A stretch of DNA of 64,000 nt from JAFGGT01 sp036733165 (GTDB lineage Archaea > Methanobacteriota_B > Thermococci > Methanofastidiosales > NM3), in NCBI GenBank assembly GCA_036733165.1, contig DAINBB010000002.1, positions 1 through 64,000 of the forward strand, written 5' to 3'. A program made the translations under genes and the position numbers. The notes under the pieces were generated by a model. The model was not told where the DNA came from. It searched no databases and was given only the letters and a program-made list of their open reading frames with translations. Positions within the stretch are counted from its first letter, which is position 1. Each line of letters begins with the position of its first letter. Shown one piece after another: positions 23,522 to 32,423 of the stretch.

Positions 23522-23812
23522 TTGAACGGCAGTTACATACAAAGAAGTGTCGATTCTTCGGTATTTGAGGACTTTAGAAAACTTTCTATTCCCCTTTCAA
23601 AGAGTCCTGTCAGCGTCATTGATAACAAAGATGAACTTGACATTGACGAGAGCCTTATGTTTCTCATCTACGAACTGATGACGAAAAATAAGATGTCCTA
23701 CGACAACCTTGAAGAGATCGATATTTTCAAAAAGACACTGAAAGATATAGTTGATGAACTATACTCAGGCCCTGCAGTCGACTATGTTGTCTTGAATCTG
23801 GAAAAGAAGTAA
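23522..23812 (+). CDS. Hypothetical small protein, UPF0147-like size but not recognised
   Basis: This 96-residue acidic, probably helical protein has a start at TTG (23522) preceded by AAGGAGGT, a strong ribosome binding site, and a TATA-like TTTATAAATA about 40 bases upstream. It has no cysteines or membrane segment. Predicted helices are DESLMFLIYELMTKNKM and IDIFKKTLKDIVDELYSG. I do not recognise it. Its own promoter and ribosome site support expression. Confidence 0.68.
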   Translation: MNGSYIQRSVDSSVFEDFRKLSIPLSKSPVSVIDNKDELDIDESLMFLIYELMTKNKMSYDNLEEIDIFKKTLKDIVDELYSGPAVDYVVLNLEKK

Positions 23813-23876
23813 ACCTTCAATGTTATATGATCACTGATTGGTATCCTATTAATCCAATCCCATCCTTCTTTTTTTT

Positions 23877-25091
23877 GTGTCCTTAGAGATAGTGCTGTAC
23901 TGTGTATTGGGCGTGGCATGCGGAACGTTCACAGGGCTTGTGCCGGGCATACATGTCAACACCGCGGCCCCGATCGCCCTCGGAATGTCCCAAAAGGCGT
24001 ATCTCGACCCGTTGTTCGCTTCCGTGTTCATATGCTCGATGTCAATAACCCATACATTCATTGACTTTATACCGGCCACGGTTCTTGGCGTCCCAGACCC
24101 AGATATGTCATTGGCGGTGCTGCCGGCGCACAGCATGGTGCTGTCTGGCAGGGGATGGGAGGCCATATCGCTCTCAGGCGTCGCCAGCCTGGTGGCTGTG
24201 GTGTTCATAGCGTTGTGCCTGCCGGTCCTTATGCCCGCTATCGAGGTCCTCTACCCGATGATATCCTCCTCGACCCTGCCGATACTCGTCCTCTTCTCGG
24301 GGGTCACGATATTCATTCACAGAGGGATCAAAAGAACTGCCATGGCCGCCTTTGTGTTCGGCCTCAGCGGCTTTTTCGGATATGTCGTCCTGGGGGCGAG
24401 TACCGTCTTCGACAATCCTCTGATGCCTGTGTTTTCAGGCATGTTCGGCCTCAGTTCGCTTCTCATGGGCATGATGGGGGGAAACCAGATCCCCCCTCAA
24501 CAGATAGATAATGTGATGTTGCTGGACAGGATAGGGATACTCTCCTCGACCCTGAAGGGAACCCTTTCGGGCATCCTGGTGTCCACGGTGCCAGGCATAG
24601 GCGCCAGCCAGGCTACGACCCTCTCAAACGTGTTCTCAAGAAGCGGCGGAGAGCGGGGCAAGAGGGAGTTCATAGCCTCCTGCTGCTCCATCAATACGTC
24701 CAATGCCTTCTTCGCCATTATCGTCCTATACCTGTTCGGCAAGGCAAGGAACGGTGCGTTGGTCTGCGTTCAGGGTATACTGGACCCGTTCCTGCGCCAA
24801 GAGTTCATCGTCATCCTTTCCGTGTCGATAGTGACGGCCTTCATGGCATATGTGAGCCTCATATTCTTCGGCAGGCTGGCCCTTGACAACATATCCAGGA
24901 TAAATTACACTCAGCTCTGCGTCTTCGGGGTCGTGTTCCAAGTTATCGTGGTGTTTGTCCTATGCGGCGGCACCGGACTATTGCTCTGTTCCATCTCGAC
25001 CGCCATGGGCATGATCCCTCCATCCGTGAACGTCAACAGGTCGACGCTGATGGGATTCCTGATGGTGCCCGTGATGACATACTACATTTAA
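23877..25091 (+). CDS. TctA/DUF112-type membrane permease
   Basis: This 404-residue membrane protein has about eleven helices. It has an N-terminal GTFTGLVPGIHVNTAAPIAL motif and a repeated GILVSTVPGIGASQATTLS, the two G-x-x-x-G/P-G-I motifs of the TctA (tripartite tricarboxylate transporter) superfamily, archaeal DUF112 branch. No TctB or periplasmic TctC gene is adjacent, so it may work alone or transport something else. It starts at GTG 23877. Its end lies 35 bases before the primase gene. Substrate unknown. Confidence 0.84.
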   Translation: MSLEIVLYCVLGVACGTFTGLVPGIHVNTAAPIALGMSQKAYLDPLFASVFICSMSITHTFIDFIPATVLGVPDPDMSLAVLPAHSMVLSGRGWEAISLSGVASLVAVVFIALCLPVLMPAIEVLYPMISSSTLPILVLFSGVTIFIHRGIKRTAMAAFVFGLSGFFGYVVLGASTVFDNPLMPVFSGMFGLSSLLMGMMGGNQIPPQQIDNVMLLDRIGILSSTLKGTLSGILVSTVPGIGASQATTLSNVFSRSGGERGKREFIASCCSINTSNAFFAIIVLYLFGKARNGALVCVQGILDPFLRQEFIVILSVSIVTAFMAYVSLIFFGRLALDNISRINYTQLCVFGVVFQVIVVFVLCGGTGLLLCSISTAMGMIPPSVNVNRSTLMGFLMVPVMTYYI

Positions 25092-25126
25092 AAACTATTA
25101 TTAATGTGAACGAAAGAAGTGTATGG

Positions 25127-26509
25127 ATGGTCGTCCTCAATCCGTTCGATGAAAAATACAAACGCTATCTGAATATAGATCTGAACAAGATCGACCCGAA
25201 GATGATAAGGCTGGCAATAGCCAGGTCAAATGAGGCAAACAATGAAAAATACGTCGATCTTGATGAAAAGGAGGATATCATCTCTCTCTTTCTCCTGTTG
25301 CAGAGCCTGTCGAGGACGCCCCATGCCCCGGAGGTCCAAGGCGCGCTTGCGACATTGGAAAAATTACTGATACTGAGGACATCGAGGAACCTTGATGAGG
25401 ACGGGATAGCGGAGATGTCCGGACTCCTGGAGATACACGACCTGCCCGAACTCAAAGACCCCAAGAATCGCATGAAGAGATTCATCGAACTTGAAGAACT
25501 TGGACTGCTCGTCTCCAAGGAGGACCTCTTCAGGCTCAAGGGAGCCAAGGGGGGCGAGATAGAGTATACACTGGCCTGGGACGAGGCATATGGCGTAGTG
25601 GATATCACGAAACAGTACATCATGGGAAAATACATGTTCATCACCAGGGCGGAACTTGTGGAGTTCTATTCCAAGTTCGTCAGGAAGATCTGCTACGATT
25701 ATATGCAGAGGATCTCATCCAGGATACAAGAACATCCGCATCAAGTATATGATAAGATCACAAACATGGTCAAGTCGGTCCTGCGGGTCTCAAAACGGGT
25801 GGAAAAGGTCTCGGGTACCCTTACGGAGGACGCCTTTCCCCCATGCATAAAGCTTTCCTTGATGGGTGTTTCCTCCGGACAGAGAAACTACTCGATCACG
25901 ATACTCCTGACATCATTCCTCTCGTATGCCCGTCTGATGCCCTCAACGAAGATATTCGACAGGGATACGTCGTTCGACCTGAATCAAGAGGATATCGGTG
26001 TCCTTCTTGACGAGGTGGTCCCCGCCATATTCGAGGCCGGTGACAGCTGCGAGCCGCCATTCTTCAAGGAACAGCCTTTGGAACGGATGAACATATTCTA
26101 CCATCTGGGGTTCGGGATGACCGAAAAGCCAAACCCCCAGGATTTCGGAAGGTCCAAGTGGTATCTGCCGCCATCATGCGCCAAGGTCGCAGAGAACGCC
26201 CCTTACCTCTGCCAGCCCGACGAGTTCTGCAAGAAGGTCACATGGGGCATCAAGGACCGGAAGACCGTTGATGAGCTCTTGAACAAGGCAAGGGAGGGGG
26301 GAAGAATGGCAGAGGGCGAGATGGTCCTGGAGACGCTCTCCAAGGGCGCAAGGCCCTTCGACTCCCTGCAGGAGGAGACCGGGATAGACAAAAAAGAGCT
26401 TACAGGCCTTCTCACCACGCTGTCAAAGAACCAGCTGATAGGCAGAAGGAAGATCACGAATCCCCTGATATACTACATAAGAAAAAAATGGATGCTCAGT
26501 CAGAGATGA
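25127..26509 (+). CDS. priL: DNA primase large subunit
   Basis: This 460-residue protein matches the archaeal primase regulatory subunit. The C-terminal domain holds four cysteines for a 4Fe-4S cluster: AFPPCIKL, AGDSCEPPF, LPPSCAKV and YLCQPDEFC, with the conserved HLGFG and GRSKWYLPP segments between. PriL supports the catalytic PriS subunit in making RNA/DNA primers; PriS is not in the window. The ATG at 25127 (MVVLNPFDEKY) follows a TATA-like TTTAAAAAC about 35 bases upstream. An in-frame GTG at 25106 is the alternative. An unusual C-terminal tail (about 60 residues) reads as a winged-helix-like region. Confidence 0.9.
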   Translation: MVVLNPFDEKYKRYLNIDLNKIDPKMIRLAIARSNEANNEKYVDLDEKEDIISLFLLLQSLSRTPHAPEVQGALATLEKLLILRTSRNLDEDGIAEMSGLLEIHDLPELKDPKNRMKRFIELEELGLLVSKEDLFRLKGAKGGEIEYTLAWDEAYGVVDITKQYIMGKYMFITRAELVEFYSKFVRKICYDYMQRISSRIQEHPHQVYDKITNMVKSVLRVSKRVEKVSGTLTEDAFPPCIKLSLMGVSSGQRNYSITILLTSFLSYARLMPSTKIFDRDTSFDLNQEDIGVLLDEVVPAIFEAGDSCEPPFFKEQPLERMNIFYHLGFGMTEKPNPQDFGRSKWYLPPSCAKVAENAPYLCQPDEFCKKVTWGIKDRKTVDELLNKAREGGRMAEGEMVLETLSKGARPFDSLQEETGIDKKELTGLLTTLSKNQLIGRRKITNPLIYYIRKKWMLSQR

Positions 26510-27623
26510 CAAACTGGTCTATCATATCCTTTGCCTTTTCTCTTCTCTCCTGATGGCCCCGCAGGAACTCTGCAACCTTCTCCGCAAGGTATTTTTTGCA
26601 ATTGCCGCACATCTCCTCTCCGCTGATGCACCTTTGCCTCCTTTTCTCCAGATCCTCGTCGTTTTCCTCGAACAGTATGTAAAGATACTGGAAGATGGTG
26701 CATATGTTAGGATTTCCGCCCTTTTCCCTTTGTTCGGCAAGGCTTTGACAACCGCCAGTGAATGCGTTCATGACCTTCTTCTTGGCCGTCTTGGGGGAAT
26801 CCACGGTAAATATAGCGGTGTTCTGCTTTGAGGCCGACATCTTTGAATCAGGCCCTTCCAGCGAGGGAAGGAACATGCTCTGAATCAGGGCAGGTTTGTA
26901 ATAGCCTAGTTTTTCCGCCACATCCCTGGTGATCCTGAAGTGGGGATCCTGGTCAATGGCGCATGGGATCAGGACGGGGATGTTCTTGCCGGATTTGATC
27001 GATGGGAGGAACGCAGGGACGGATTGCATTGAAGTGAAGAATATCAATCCAATGTTCGTTGAGTTGTCAAATCCGAACACCGCCTTGGCCGTTGAGAACG
27101 TGACCTTCTTCGCCACCCTTATGGCGTGCCTATAGAGGGTCTTTGCGTTCTGGAGGTCTGATATTATCTTCGTCCTCTCGGGGTCGAAACCCATTGCAAT
27201 GATATCTAGCGTGTTATCATAAGTGAACTGATCGACGTCCTCTATGCTGAGGTTCGGAGAGAGAACGAACTTCTCATCGTCGGTCAGCTGGAACCACAGC
27301 TCACAACCGAACCTGTCCTGCAGGTACTTTGTGAATATCCACGGGAGGACGTGACCAAGATGGGTCTGTCCGGAAGGTCCCCTGCCCGTGTATAGCGCAA
27401 AGGGGATCCCCTTCTCGTATTGGGACAGTATCCAGTCAAAGTCCCTGTGCGAGAAGAACACCTTTCTCCTAAGAAATGGGTGGACTTCCCCGACCAACCG
27501 CTCTACCTTGTCGACTATGTCCTCGGTAATGGGTTGTGTGCCGAACTGCTCAATAAGTTTGTTATAGTCGATGTCGCCTTCGACTTCCCAAGGTGTAACC
27601 TTGAAATCGGTCACTTGGATCAT
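26496..27623 (-). CDS. trpS: Tryptophanyl-tRNA synthetase
   Basis: This 375-residue class I aminoacyl-tRNA synthetase charges tRNA-Trp. The HIGH-like motif reads GPSGQTHLGHV (about residues 83-93) and the KMSKS-like motif reads DSKMSASK (about 268-275). The FDNSTNIGLIFF segment and the CNKYLAEK-type tail (CGNCKKYLAEKV) are typical of archaeal/eukaryotic TrpRS. The ATG at 27623 overlaps the stop of the small basic gene upstream (TGATG), so the two are translationally coupled. The end overlaps the primase gene by 14 bases on the other strand. Confidence 0.96.
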   Translation of the reverse strand: MIQVTDFKVTPWEVEGDIDYNKLIEQFGTQPITEDIVDKVERLVGEVHPFLRRKVFFSHRDFDWILSQYEKGIPFALYTGRGPSGQTHLGHVLPWIFTKYLQDRFGCELWFQLTDDEKFVLSPNLSIEDVDQFTYDNTLDIIAMGFDPERTKIISDLQNAKTLYRHAIRVAKKVTFSTAKAVFGFDNSTNIGLIFFTSMQSVPAFLPSIKSGKNIPVLIPCAIDQDPHFRITRDVAEKLGYYKPALIQSMFLPSLEGPDSKMSASKQNTAIFTVDSPKTAKKKVMNAFTGGCQSLAEQREKGGNPNICTIFQYLYILFEENDEDLEKRRQRCISGEEMCGNCKKYLAEKVAEFLRGHQERREKAKDMIDQFVISD

Positions 27624-27757
27624 CACACTGTACTATCGTTGGCCTTCTTTTTCTTGTCGCTCTTGACAGAGCTGGCAAGTCCCTTCATCGACCTTTTGTT
27701 GGTTTGTTTCTCTCTTCTCAACTGGGTCCTCGATTTGTGTTTAAGCCCCTTCATCAT
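27623..27757 (-). CDS. Small basic protein of 44 residues, coupled to trpS
   Basis: A 44-residue frame starts MMKGLKHKSRTQLRREKQ and ends KKKKANDSTV. It is very rich in Lys and Arg, as in RNA- or ribosome-binding peptides. Its TGA shares bases with the trpS ATG, and its start lies just after the stop of the CARF-like gene. That makes it part of the same transcript. I know of no family with this sequence. Confidence 0.6.
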   Translation of the reverse strand: MMKGLKHKSRTQLRREKQTNKRSMKGLASSVKSDKKKKANDSTV

Positions 27758-27762
27758 AACGA

Positions 27763-28116
27763 TCACTCACCATAATATGTAATACCATCATCACAGACGC
27801 AGACAGTCTTAAAAGGTTTGTTATTGCTGATAAGAGCCGATATCAGCGCCAGATGTTCCGATCCGCTTCCTGATGTCACGTTGACAAAGACATCCCCTAG
27901 GTCTTCCGGAAGATTTTCGATAATGTCCATGACCTGTTGGCAGACGTCCTTCTCATCCTCTAGTAAAATCCATTCATAAGCTAAATCAGACTTGAATGTG
28001 TCCTTTGCCCAGGAATTGCCAAGCAATACTATCTTATCCCAGTCTTCACCGCTTATGCGCTTGACCTTTCCCCAAGTGCCTTTTCCCTTGCCCAAGGTAG
28101 CAATAAAAGTCCTCAT
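27763..28116 (-). CDS. Stand-alone CARF-like (Rossmann-type sensor) protein
   Basis: This 117-residue protein has the pattern of a CARF domain: a first strand with MRTFIATLGKGKGTWGKV, a second strand WDKIVLLGNSW, and a late DVFVNVTSGSGSEHLALISAL segment resembling the NxTGGTK-type nucleotide-binding loop of CRISPR-associated Rossmann-fold sensors. It lacks any effector domain such as HEPN or HTH. CARF proteins bind cyclic oligoadenylates or related ligands, but no CRISPR genes are present here. It is followed by the small basic gene and trpS. The CARF assignment is an inference from motif pattern. Confidence 0.55.
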   Translation of the reverse strand: MRTFIATLGKGKGTWGKVKRISGEDWDKIVLLGNSWAKDTFKSDLAYEWILLEDEKDVCQQVMDIIENLPEDLGDVFVNVTSGSGSEHLALISALISNNKPFKTVCVCDDGITYYGE

Positions 28117-28203
28117 GAATTCACCTCTCTATAAATCGATAATGGTTGTTTTTTAAGCTTTGCTATAAAGAGGCTTTAATTAAAAGAAAAAATAGAGGTT
28201 GGA

Positions 28204-29157
28204 TCACAGATTTTCAACTATTGCCGGGACACAGTCCAACGCGGTGTCCTTGAACGTCTCGGTATGGACCGTGTTGGTCACATAGACCCTGTCCTCAAAT
28301 GATCTCCTGATCTTCATAAGATTCTCTTCCCCGCCCCATACGGGCATTGCATGGGTAATCGCCGCGCCTATATCATTGGCGCCCAGTTCCTTGAGCTTTT
28401 CCCTTGTCCTTCTGAGGGTCCCCCCCGAGAGCACCATGTCATCGACGATCAGAACATCCTTTCCATCGACATCGAAAGACCCTGAAATTGTCGCCTCCAC
28501 GGATGATATCCTGGACTTGGAGAACGATTTGATGCCCAGTCTGGCCGCGGCGCCTTCATCAGGACCAAGAATGACCGCACCCCCCATTTCCTCATTGGCC
28601 TTCATGAGCAGCGGGTCTATCATGCTGATAATACCTAACTTGCCCTCTCTCTTGAGGTCCGACATCCAGCCAAGCGTTTCGGGAGGATGAGGGTCCACTA
28701 TGAGCGCCCTGTCCGCCATGGACAGTATGAGGTCCATCGCAAGCTTGGCAGAATTGACCTCTCCGGTAAGGCAGGCATGGTCCTGTTTTGCGCAAGGCAT
28801 GCAGGTCAGCACCACCTCAAGGGAGCGTGGCGGATCAAGTTCCTCATAGGAGTACTGTTTATGCCCAGTCTGGGAAACCTTTTGGGCGTTCCTTAGTATC
28901 GACAAGAACTGCAGTAGCTCAAAGATCCTGTCCTGAGTATTGTACCAAACACCGTCAAGCTGGGACAGCGTAGCGCTTTGAACCACGACAACGTCCTCTC
29001 CTGAGAGTTCCTCCACAGGCAAGCGGGCGTATATGTCCGAGTTCATGAAGAATCTCTTCCCATCATAGTTGTCAAACGAGACAAAGGTATCGTGATCAAG
29101 TTGCCTAAAGCTCTCTTCCAAATGTTGTGCACCTGTGCATAAGACTATCTTTTTCAT
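28204..29157 (-). CDS. prs: Ribose-phosphate pyrophosphokinase-like protein (PRPP synthase)
   Basis: This 317-residue protein makes phosphoribosyl pyrophosphate from ribose 5-phosphate and ATP. The PRPP-binding loop reads VLIVDDMVLSGGTL near residues 235-248, and an earlier segment (CMPCAKQDH, VDPHPPETLG) matches the RQD and DxH motifs of this family, though changed from the usual forms. Divergence at the RQD loop raises the chance of an altered substrate. RpiA (38058), a producer of ribose 5-phosphate, and a phosphoribosyltransferase (40020) lie further along. Confidence 0.82.
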   Translation of the reverse strand: MKKIVLCTGAQHLEESFRQLDHDTFVSFDNYDGKRFFMNSDIYARLPVEELSGEDVVVVQSATLSQLDGVWYNTQDRIFELLQFLSILRNAQKVSQTGHKQYSYEELDPPRSLEVVLTCMPCAKQDHACLTGEVNSAKLAMDLILSMADRALIVDPHPPETLGWMSDLKREGKLGIISMIDPLLMKANEEMGGAVILGPDEGAAARLGIKSFSKSRISSVEATISGSFDVDGKDVLIVDDMVLSGGTLRRTREKLKELGANDIGAAITHAMPVWGGEENLMKIRRSFEDRVYVTNTVHTETFKDTALDCVPAIVENL

Positions 29158-29188
29158 AGTATCCCCGGGTCCTTTCAGAAAAGTTTGA

Positions 29189-29416
29189 TCATATGGAGAT
29201 CATAGTCGAGGTCATCTGAACAGATTTTATTGAACGAATCTTTTCGGTGATGAACTTATCGAGATTTGCCAATTCATTTACATGAACCTTGGCTATGACG
29301 TCATACTCGCCATATACCACATATGCCTCTTCAATTTCGTCAAACTTCTCCAGTTTGTTTACAACGTCCCTTTCCATTCCCGCATCTGTGACGCAGAGTA
29401 CAAATGCCACGACCAT
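29189..29416 (-). CDS. Stand-alone Lrp/AsnC ligand-binding domain protein
   Basis: This 75-residue protein consists only of the RAM (Lrp/AsnC C-terminal) fold: MVVAFVLCVTDAGMERDVV then EAYVVYGEYDVIAKV and a final strand. No helix-turn-helix is present, so it cannot bind DNA by itself. Such proteins sense amino acids or act as partners of full-length regulators or enzymes. It begins with an ATG at 29416 and sits upstream of prs on the same strand, with a 31-base gap, so it may be in the same operon. Confidence 0.85.
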   Translation of the reverse strand: MVVAFVLCVTDAGMERDVVNKLEKFDEIEEAYVVYGEYDVIAKVHVNELANLDKFITEKIRSIKSVQMTSTMISI

Positions 29417-29681
29417 TGCAGTTCACCTATTGATGAATTATCTCAATATCAATATAAATTTTTCCAAAAACTGTCCAAATGGTAATATGATGAAATCTAA
29501 TTCAACTACGGATTTCTTTGACAATGATTGCTATTTCGATAATCCGGCATTGAAATCATGTGAATTTATGTTTTTTAATTAAAAAGATACGATTAATTTT
29601 TATCAACAAACTAATCGGGCCTGGGGGTAAAACATTACGATGAGGTGTCCTATGACAGGGGGCATTGATAGGGAAACAACA

Positions 29682-30473
29682 TTAGATACCCCCCCTTTCT
29701 CTCTTATCCTTTCTGGAGGCCGTGAAGTATATTGCTCCGTCCCCACTCCTGTCCTTTATCTTCAAATTCCCCCATATGCCAATGTCCTCACCCATCAGGG
29801 CGACGACGCCTATGACGCCGGGGATGTCCTTGGCACTCCTTATCGCCATCTCAATGTCCTGAGGACATTTTATCATGTTGCATATAGACGTGGCCAAGGC
29901 ATCGGCCAATATCGCAGAACTAGATAGGACGGTAACGGCATCGGCATTCCCATAGCTGAGGGAATGCCCGATTGTTCCGGAGGATGTGCAAATGCCCAAC
30001 GGCGTTGTCTTGGGGTCTATGGTAAAGAAGACGCGGTTGCTGAACGACGAATCACCCGCGAATGTGCCGACAGTCCTCTCCTTTACTATCCGTAGGAATA
30101 TGTCGCCACCGTTCTCGATTATGACCTCTTCACACCCCTTGAGCAGTTCCTTGCCCACATATTCTGCAATGGCGCCGGCCACAGATGCCATTGGGCCCAC
30201 CCCTGCCACAAAGGATGCCTGTATCATCGACATCACTATGTCGGTCGGGTGGTCATCTGGAGTGAATGGAACAAGTGTCTTCCCAAACTCGGGATTCTTT
30301 GCAATATATCTTATTATTTCGTCACGATATTCCTTGGTACACTGGTAGGCCTTGGTCGCCAGCATCTTATCAGACCTGATGTATAGGTCACTTTCATCTA
30401 CGACCACGCTATAGTTGAAAAGGTCTGTATTGTATTGTCTTCTATAATCCCGGGGATAGTCTTTCTTTTTCAA
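29682..30473 (-). CDS. UPF0280 (COG2122) protein, sulfide assimilation family
   Basis: This 263-residue protein belongs to the UPF0280 family (COG2122), an ApbE-like fold. It has GVGPMASVAGAIAEYVG and EVIIENGGDIFLRI, both highly conserved. In Methanosarcina acetivorans a COG2122 protein (MA1715) is reported to support sulfide assimilation. The NIL-ferredoxin gene lies immediately upstream on the same strand (9 bases), and a similar ferredoxin (MA1822) works in homocysteine synthesis there. The other partner, COG1900, is not in this window. The biochemical reaction is unresolved. Confidence 0.84.
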   Translation of the reverse strand: MKKKDYPRDYRRQYNTDLFNYSVVVDESDLYIRSDKMLATKAYQCTKEYRDEIIRYIAKNPEFGKTLVPFTPDDHPTDIVMSMIQASFVAGVGPMASVAGAIAEYVGKELLKGCEEVIIENGGDIFLRIVKERTVGTFAGDSSFSNRVFFTIDPKTTPLGICTSSGTIGHSLSYGNADAVTVLSSSAILADALATSICNMIKCPQDIEMAIRSAKDIPGVIGVVALMGEDIGIWGNLKIKDRSGDGAIYFTASRKDKRERGGI

Positions 30474-30482
30474 GACCCTTAC

Positions 30483-30896
30483 CTAATAATTTAATGATAA
30501 GGCGTTTACAGGGCACACCTTTGCACACTTGCCGCACGCGACGCACTTGTTGAAATCTATGTGCAGCTCGAAGTCGTCGCGATCTATAGAGATGGCCTGG
30601 TAGGGACAGGCTGAGATACATGCTCCACAATCCTCACAGAGGTCCTTTGCCCATACGAGGTCATCGTCGAGAGATGATACAAGGACTCCGTTGTTTTTGG
30701 CTTCCTCGATGCCCTTCTCTATCTTGTCCTCATCCCCATAGAACTCCAATATGAGTTTTCCGCCTACATTGGGTTCTATCTTGGCCCTAAGGACATTGAA
30801 CCAGAAATCAAAGCCCTTTACCAGTCTGTTGAAAACAAAAAGGCCTAAGATCCCTGGAGGGAACGTGAAAATGTATTTCTTTCTCATCTTTCGCAC
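30483..30896 (-). CDS. NIL-domain ferredoxin
   Basis: This 137-residue protein has an N-terminal NIL domain (IEPNVGGKLILEFYGDEDKI) followed by two 4Fe-4S motifs, CEDCGACISACP (about 89-100) and CVACGKCAKVCP (about 119-130). The same domain order is found in MA1822-type proteins of the archaeal homocysteine/sulfide assimilation pathway. It precedes the UPF0280 gene with a 9-base gap, forming a likely two-gene operon. It could start at Met4 (30887). The electron donor or role in sulfur transfer is not certain. Confidence 0.86.
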   Translation of the reverse strand: MRKMRKKYIFTFPPGILGLFVFNRLVKGFDFWFNVLRAKIEPNVGGKLILEFYGDEDKIEKGIEEAKNNGVLVSSLDDDLVWAKDLCEDCGACISACPYQAISIDRDDFELHIDFNKCVACGKCAKVCPVNALSLNY

Positions 30897-31025
30897 CGTT
30901 TTTTATAGCACTAATATGATAATGAAATGCTCATTTATAATCTTTCTTCCGGGACCAAGAGGTCTGTCGATTGTATTAATCCCCCCAGGAATAATATAAA
31001 TAATCAACAAATTATATTGATAGGT

Positions 31026-31502
31026 ATGACAAGCCAGGTTGCCACATTCGCTGCAGGATGCTTTTGGGGTGTTGAAGCGTCTTTCATGAAGATACATGGG
31101 GTCATATCAACCACGGTGGGATACACTGGAGGGTGTACGGAAAATCCCACATATGAGGAAGTGTGCACAGACAGGACAGGACATGCAGAATCCGTTCAAG
31201 TGGTCTTCGATCCAGAAAAGGTCAGCTATGATGGGCTACTTGATGTGTTCTGGAGTTCCCACGACCCTACAACAAGGAACAGGCAGGGGCCAGACGAGGG
31301 AACACAGTACAGGTCAGTGATATTCTATCATGACGAGGAGCAAAGGAAAGCTGCCATCAGGTCGAAGGAGATGATAGAGACCAAGAAAGGCCTCAAAGGC
31401 AGGATAGTTACGGAGATAGTGCCCCTCAAAAAGTTTTATCGTGCGGAGGATTATCATCAAAAATATTTTGAGAGGAGGGGTATCGACTCCTGTGGGATAT
31501 GA
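31026..31502 (+). CDS. msrA: Peptide methionine sulfoxide reductase A
   Basis: This 158-residue enzyme reduces methionine-S-sulfoxide in proteins. The active-site motif AAGCFWGVEASF lies near the N terminus (Cys at about residue 11), with SVGYTGG-like STTVGYTGG and a conserved QYRSVIFYHDEEQ and EDYHQKYF. The ATG at 31026 (MTSQVATFA) is about 26 bases after a TATA-like AATATAAATA, pointing to a leaderless transcript; a longer frame from 30927 is unlikely. A C-terminal Cys (DSCGI) may act as the resolving residue. Confidence 0.95.
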   Translation: MTSQVATFAAGCFWGVEASFMKIHGVISTTVGYTGGCTENPTYEEVCTDRTGHAESVQVVFDPEKVSYDGLLDVFWSSHDPTTRNRQGPDEGTQYRSVIFYHDEEQRKAAIRSKEMIETKKGLKGRIVTEIVPLKKFYRAEDYHQKYFERRGIDSCGI

Positions 31503-31529
31503 AACTTGAAAAATAAACCCTCAGGCAGC

Positions 31530-32423
31530 CTACAAGGACGCCCTCAGGACATCCGCCCTGCGCCTTATCTCCTTCTCGTCTATCGGGAAATGGGGACCTA
31601 TGTTCTCCACTACGATCGAAGATGTGCAAGTAGCGAACAGAGCGGCCTCGAAAAGGTCTTTATTGTTCCCCTGCTCAAAGATGAATCCGCCCATGTAGGT
31701 GTCCCCGGCGCCGGTGGGGTCCTTCGCAAAGGTCTTGTATGCAGGGAGCTGTATCCTCTCGGACCCGTCGTAGATAACCGAACCATGTTCGCCCAACGTG
31801 ACGATGACTATATCGGGGCCCCATGAATACAGGGTCTCACAGACCTTTCCTATATCATCATATGGGTCATAGCCCGTCATTATCTTGGCCTCGTACTCGT
31901 TTGGCTTGACTATATCTATGTTGCCGACAACATCCTTGATCTGGGGATTTTCTGTCCTGACGGCCTTGCCGTCCTGTATCTTCCTGACAAATCCTTGGGG
32001 ATCCAAGAACAGTTTTGCATCGGTCCTGGACCTGATGTCCGCAAGAAGCTCCAAGGATATCTCACCAAGTATCGGGCCTACAACAATATAACTTGCATCG
32101 AGATATTTTTCGGGGAAGTATGTTATGGGGTCGGCCACCCCGAGGAGATTCAGCTTTCTATCGCCGGATTCGTAATATTCCAGATGGAATCCCCCTGTTT
32201 CCCTGCTATCCTGTATCTCATGATCTATTCCAAAATGGTCAAGGTCGCCGACGAACTTGTCCCTGAAGTCCTCGCCGACACTGCCAGATATTGAGCACTT
32301 CCTTCCAAGCATCGAGAGCACTATACAGGCGTTTGTAGAACAGCCTGACAAAACTCGCCCGCCAGTATCTAGATAGGGGGTCACTATTATGTCATAAACC
32401 GGATTTCCAATAGCAGATATCAT
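31530..32423 (-). CDS. PfkB-family sugar/nucleoside kinase
   Basis: This 297-residue ribokinase-family kinase has the DPTGAGDTYMGGF motif, with the catalytic Asp and anion hole near residue 235-247, and a start typical for the family (ISAIGNPVYDIIV). It overlaps the CDP-alcohol phosphatidyltransferase gene by four bases. PfkB-family myo-inositol kinases are known in archaea (for example in Thermococcus), so a role in supplying inositol phosphate for lipids is an attractive inference. Ribose, adenosine or another sugar could also be the substrate. Confidence 0.85.
   Translation of the reverse strand: MISAIGNPVYDIIVTPYLDTGGRVLSGCSTNACIVLSMLGRKCSISGSVGEDFRDKFVGDLDHFGIDHEIQDSRETGGFHLEYYESGDRKLNLLGVADPITYFPEKYLDASYIVVGPILGEISLELLADIRSRTDAKLFLDPQGFVRKIQDGKAVRTENPQIKDVVGNIDIVKPNEYEAKIMTGYDPYDDIGKVCETLYSWGPDIVIVTLGEHGSVIYDGSERIQLPAYKTFAKDPTGAGDTYMGGFIFEQGNNKDLFEAALFATCTSSIVVENIGPHFPIDEKEIRRRADVLRASL

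Noticed and set aside
27763..28116. CRISPR-Cas remnant around the CARF-like gene
   Set aside because: No repeats, cas genes or effector domains are present; neighbours are housekeeping genes.
29289..29582. A plus-strand reading frame opposite the AsnC-domain gene
   Set aside because: It is the reverse of a clear RAM-domain gene and has no promoter or domain.
29640..29927. A plus-strand frame overlapping the end of UPF0280, after a GC-rich stretch at 29615-29680
   Set aside because: Most of it is opposite the UPF0280 gene; the GC-rich part is too short to call an RNA.
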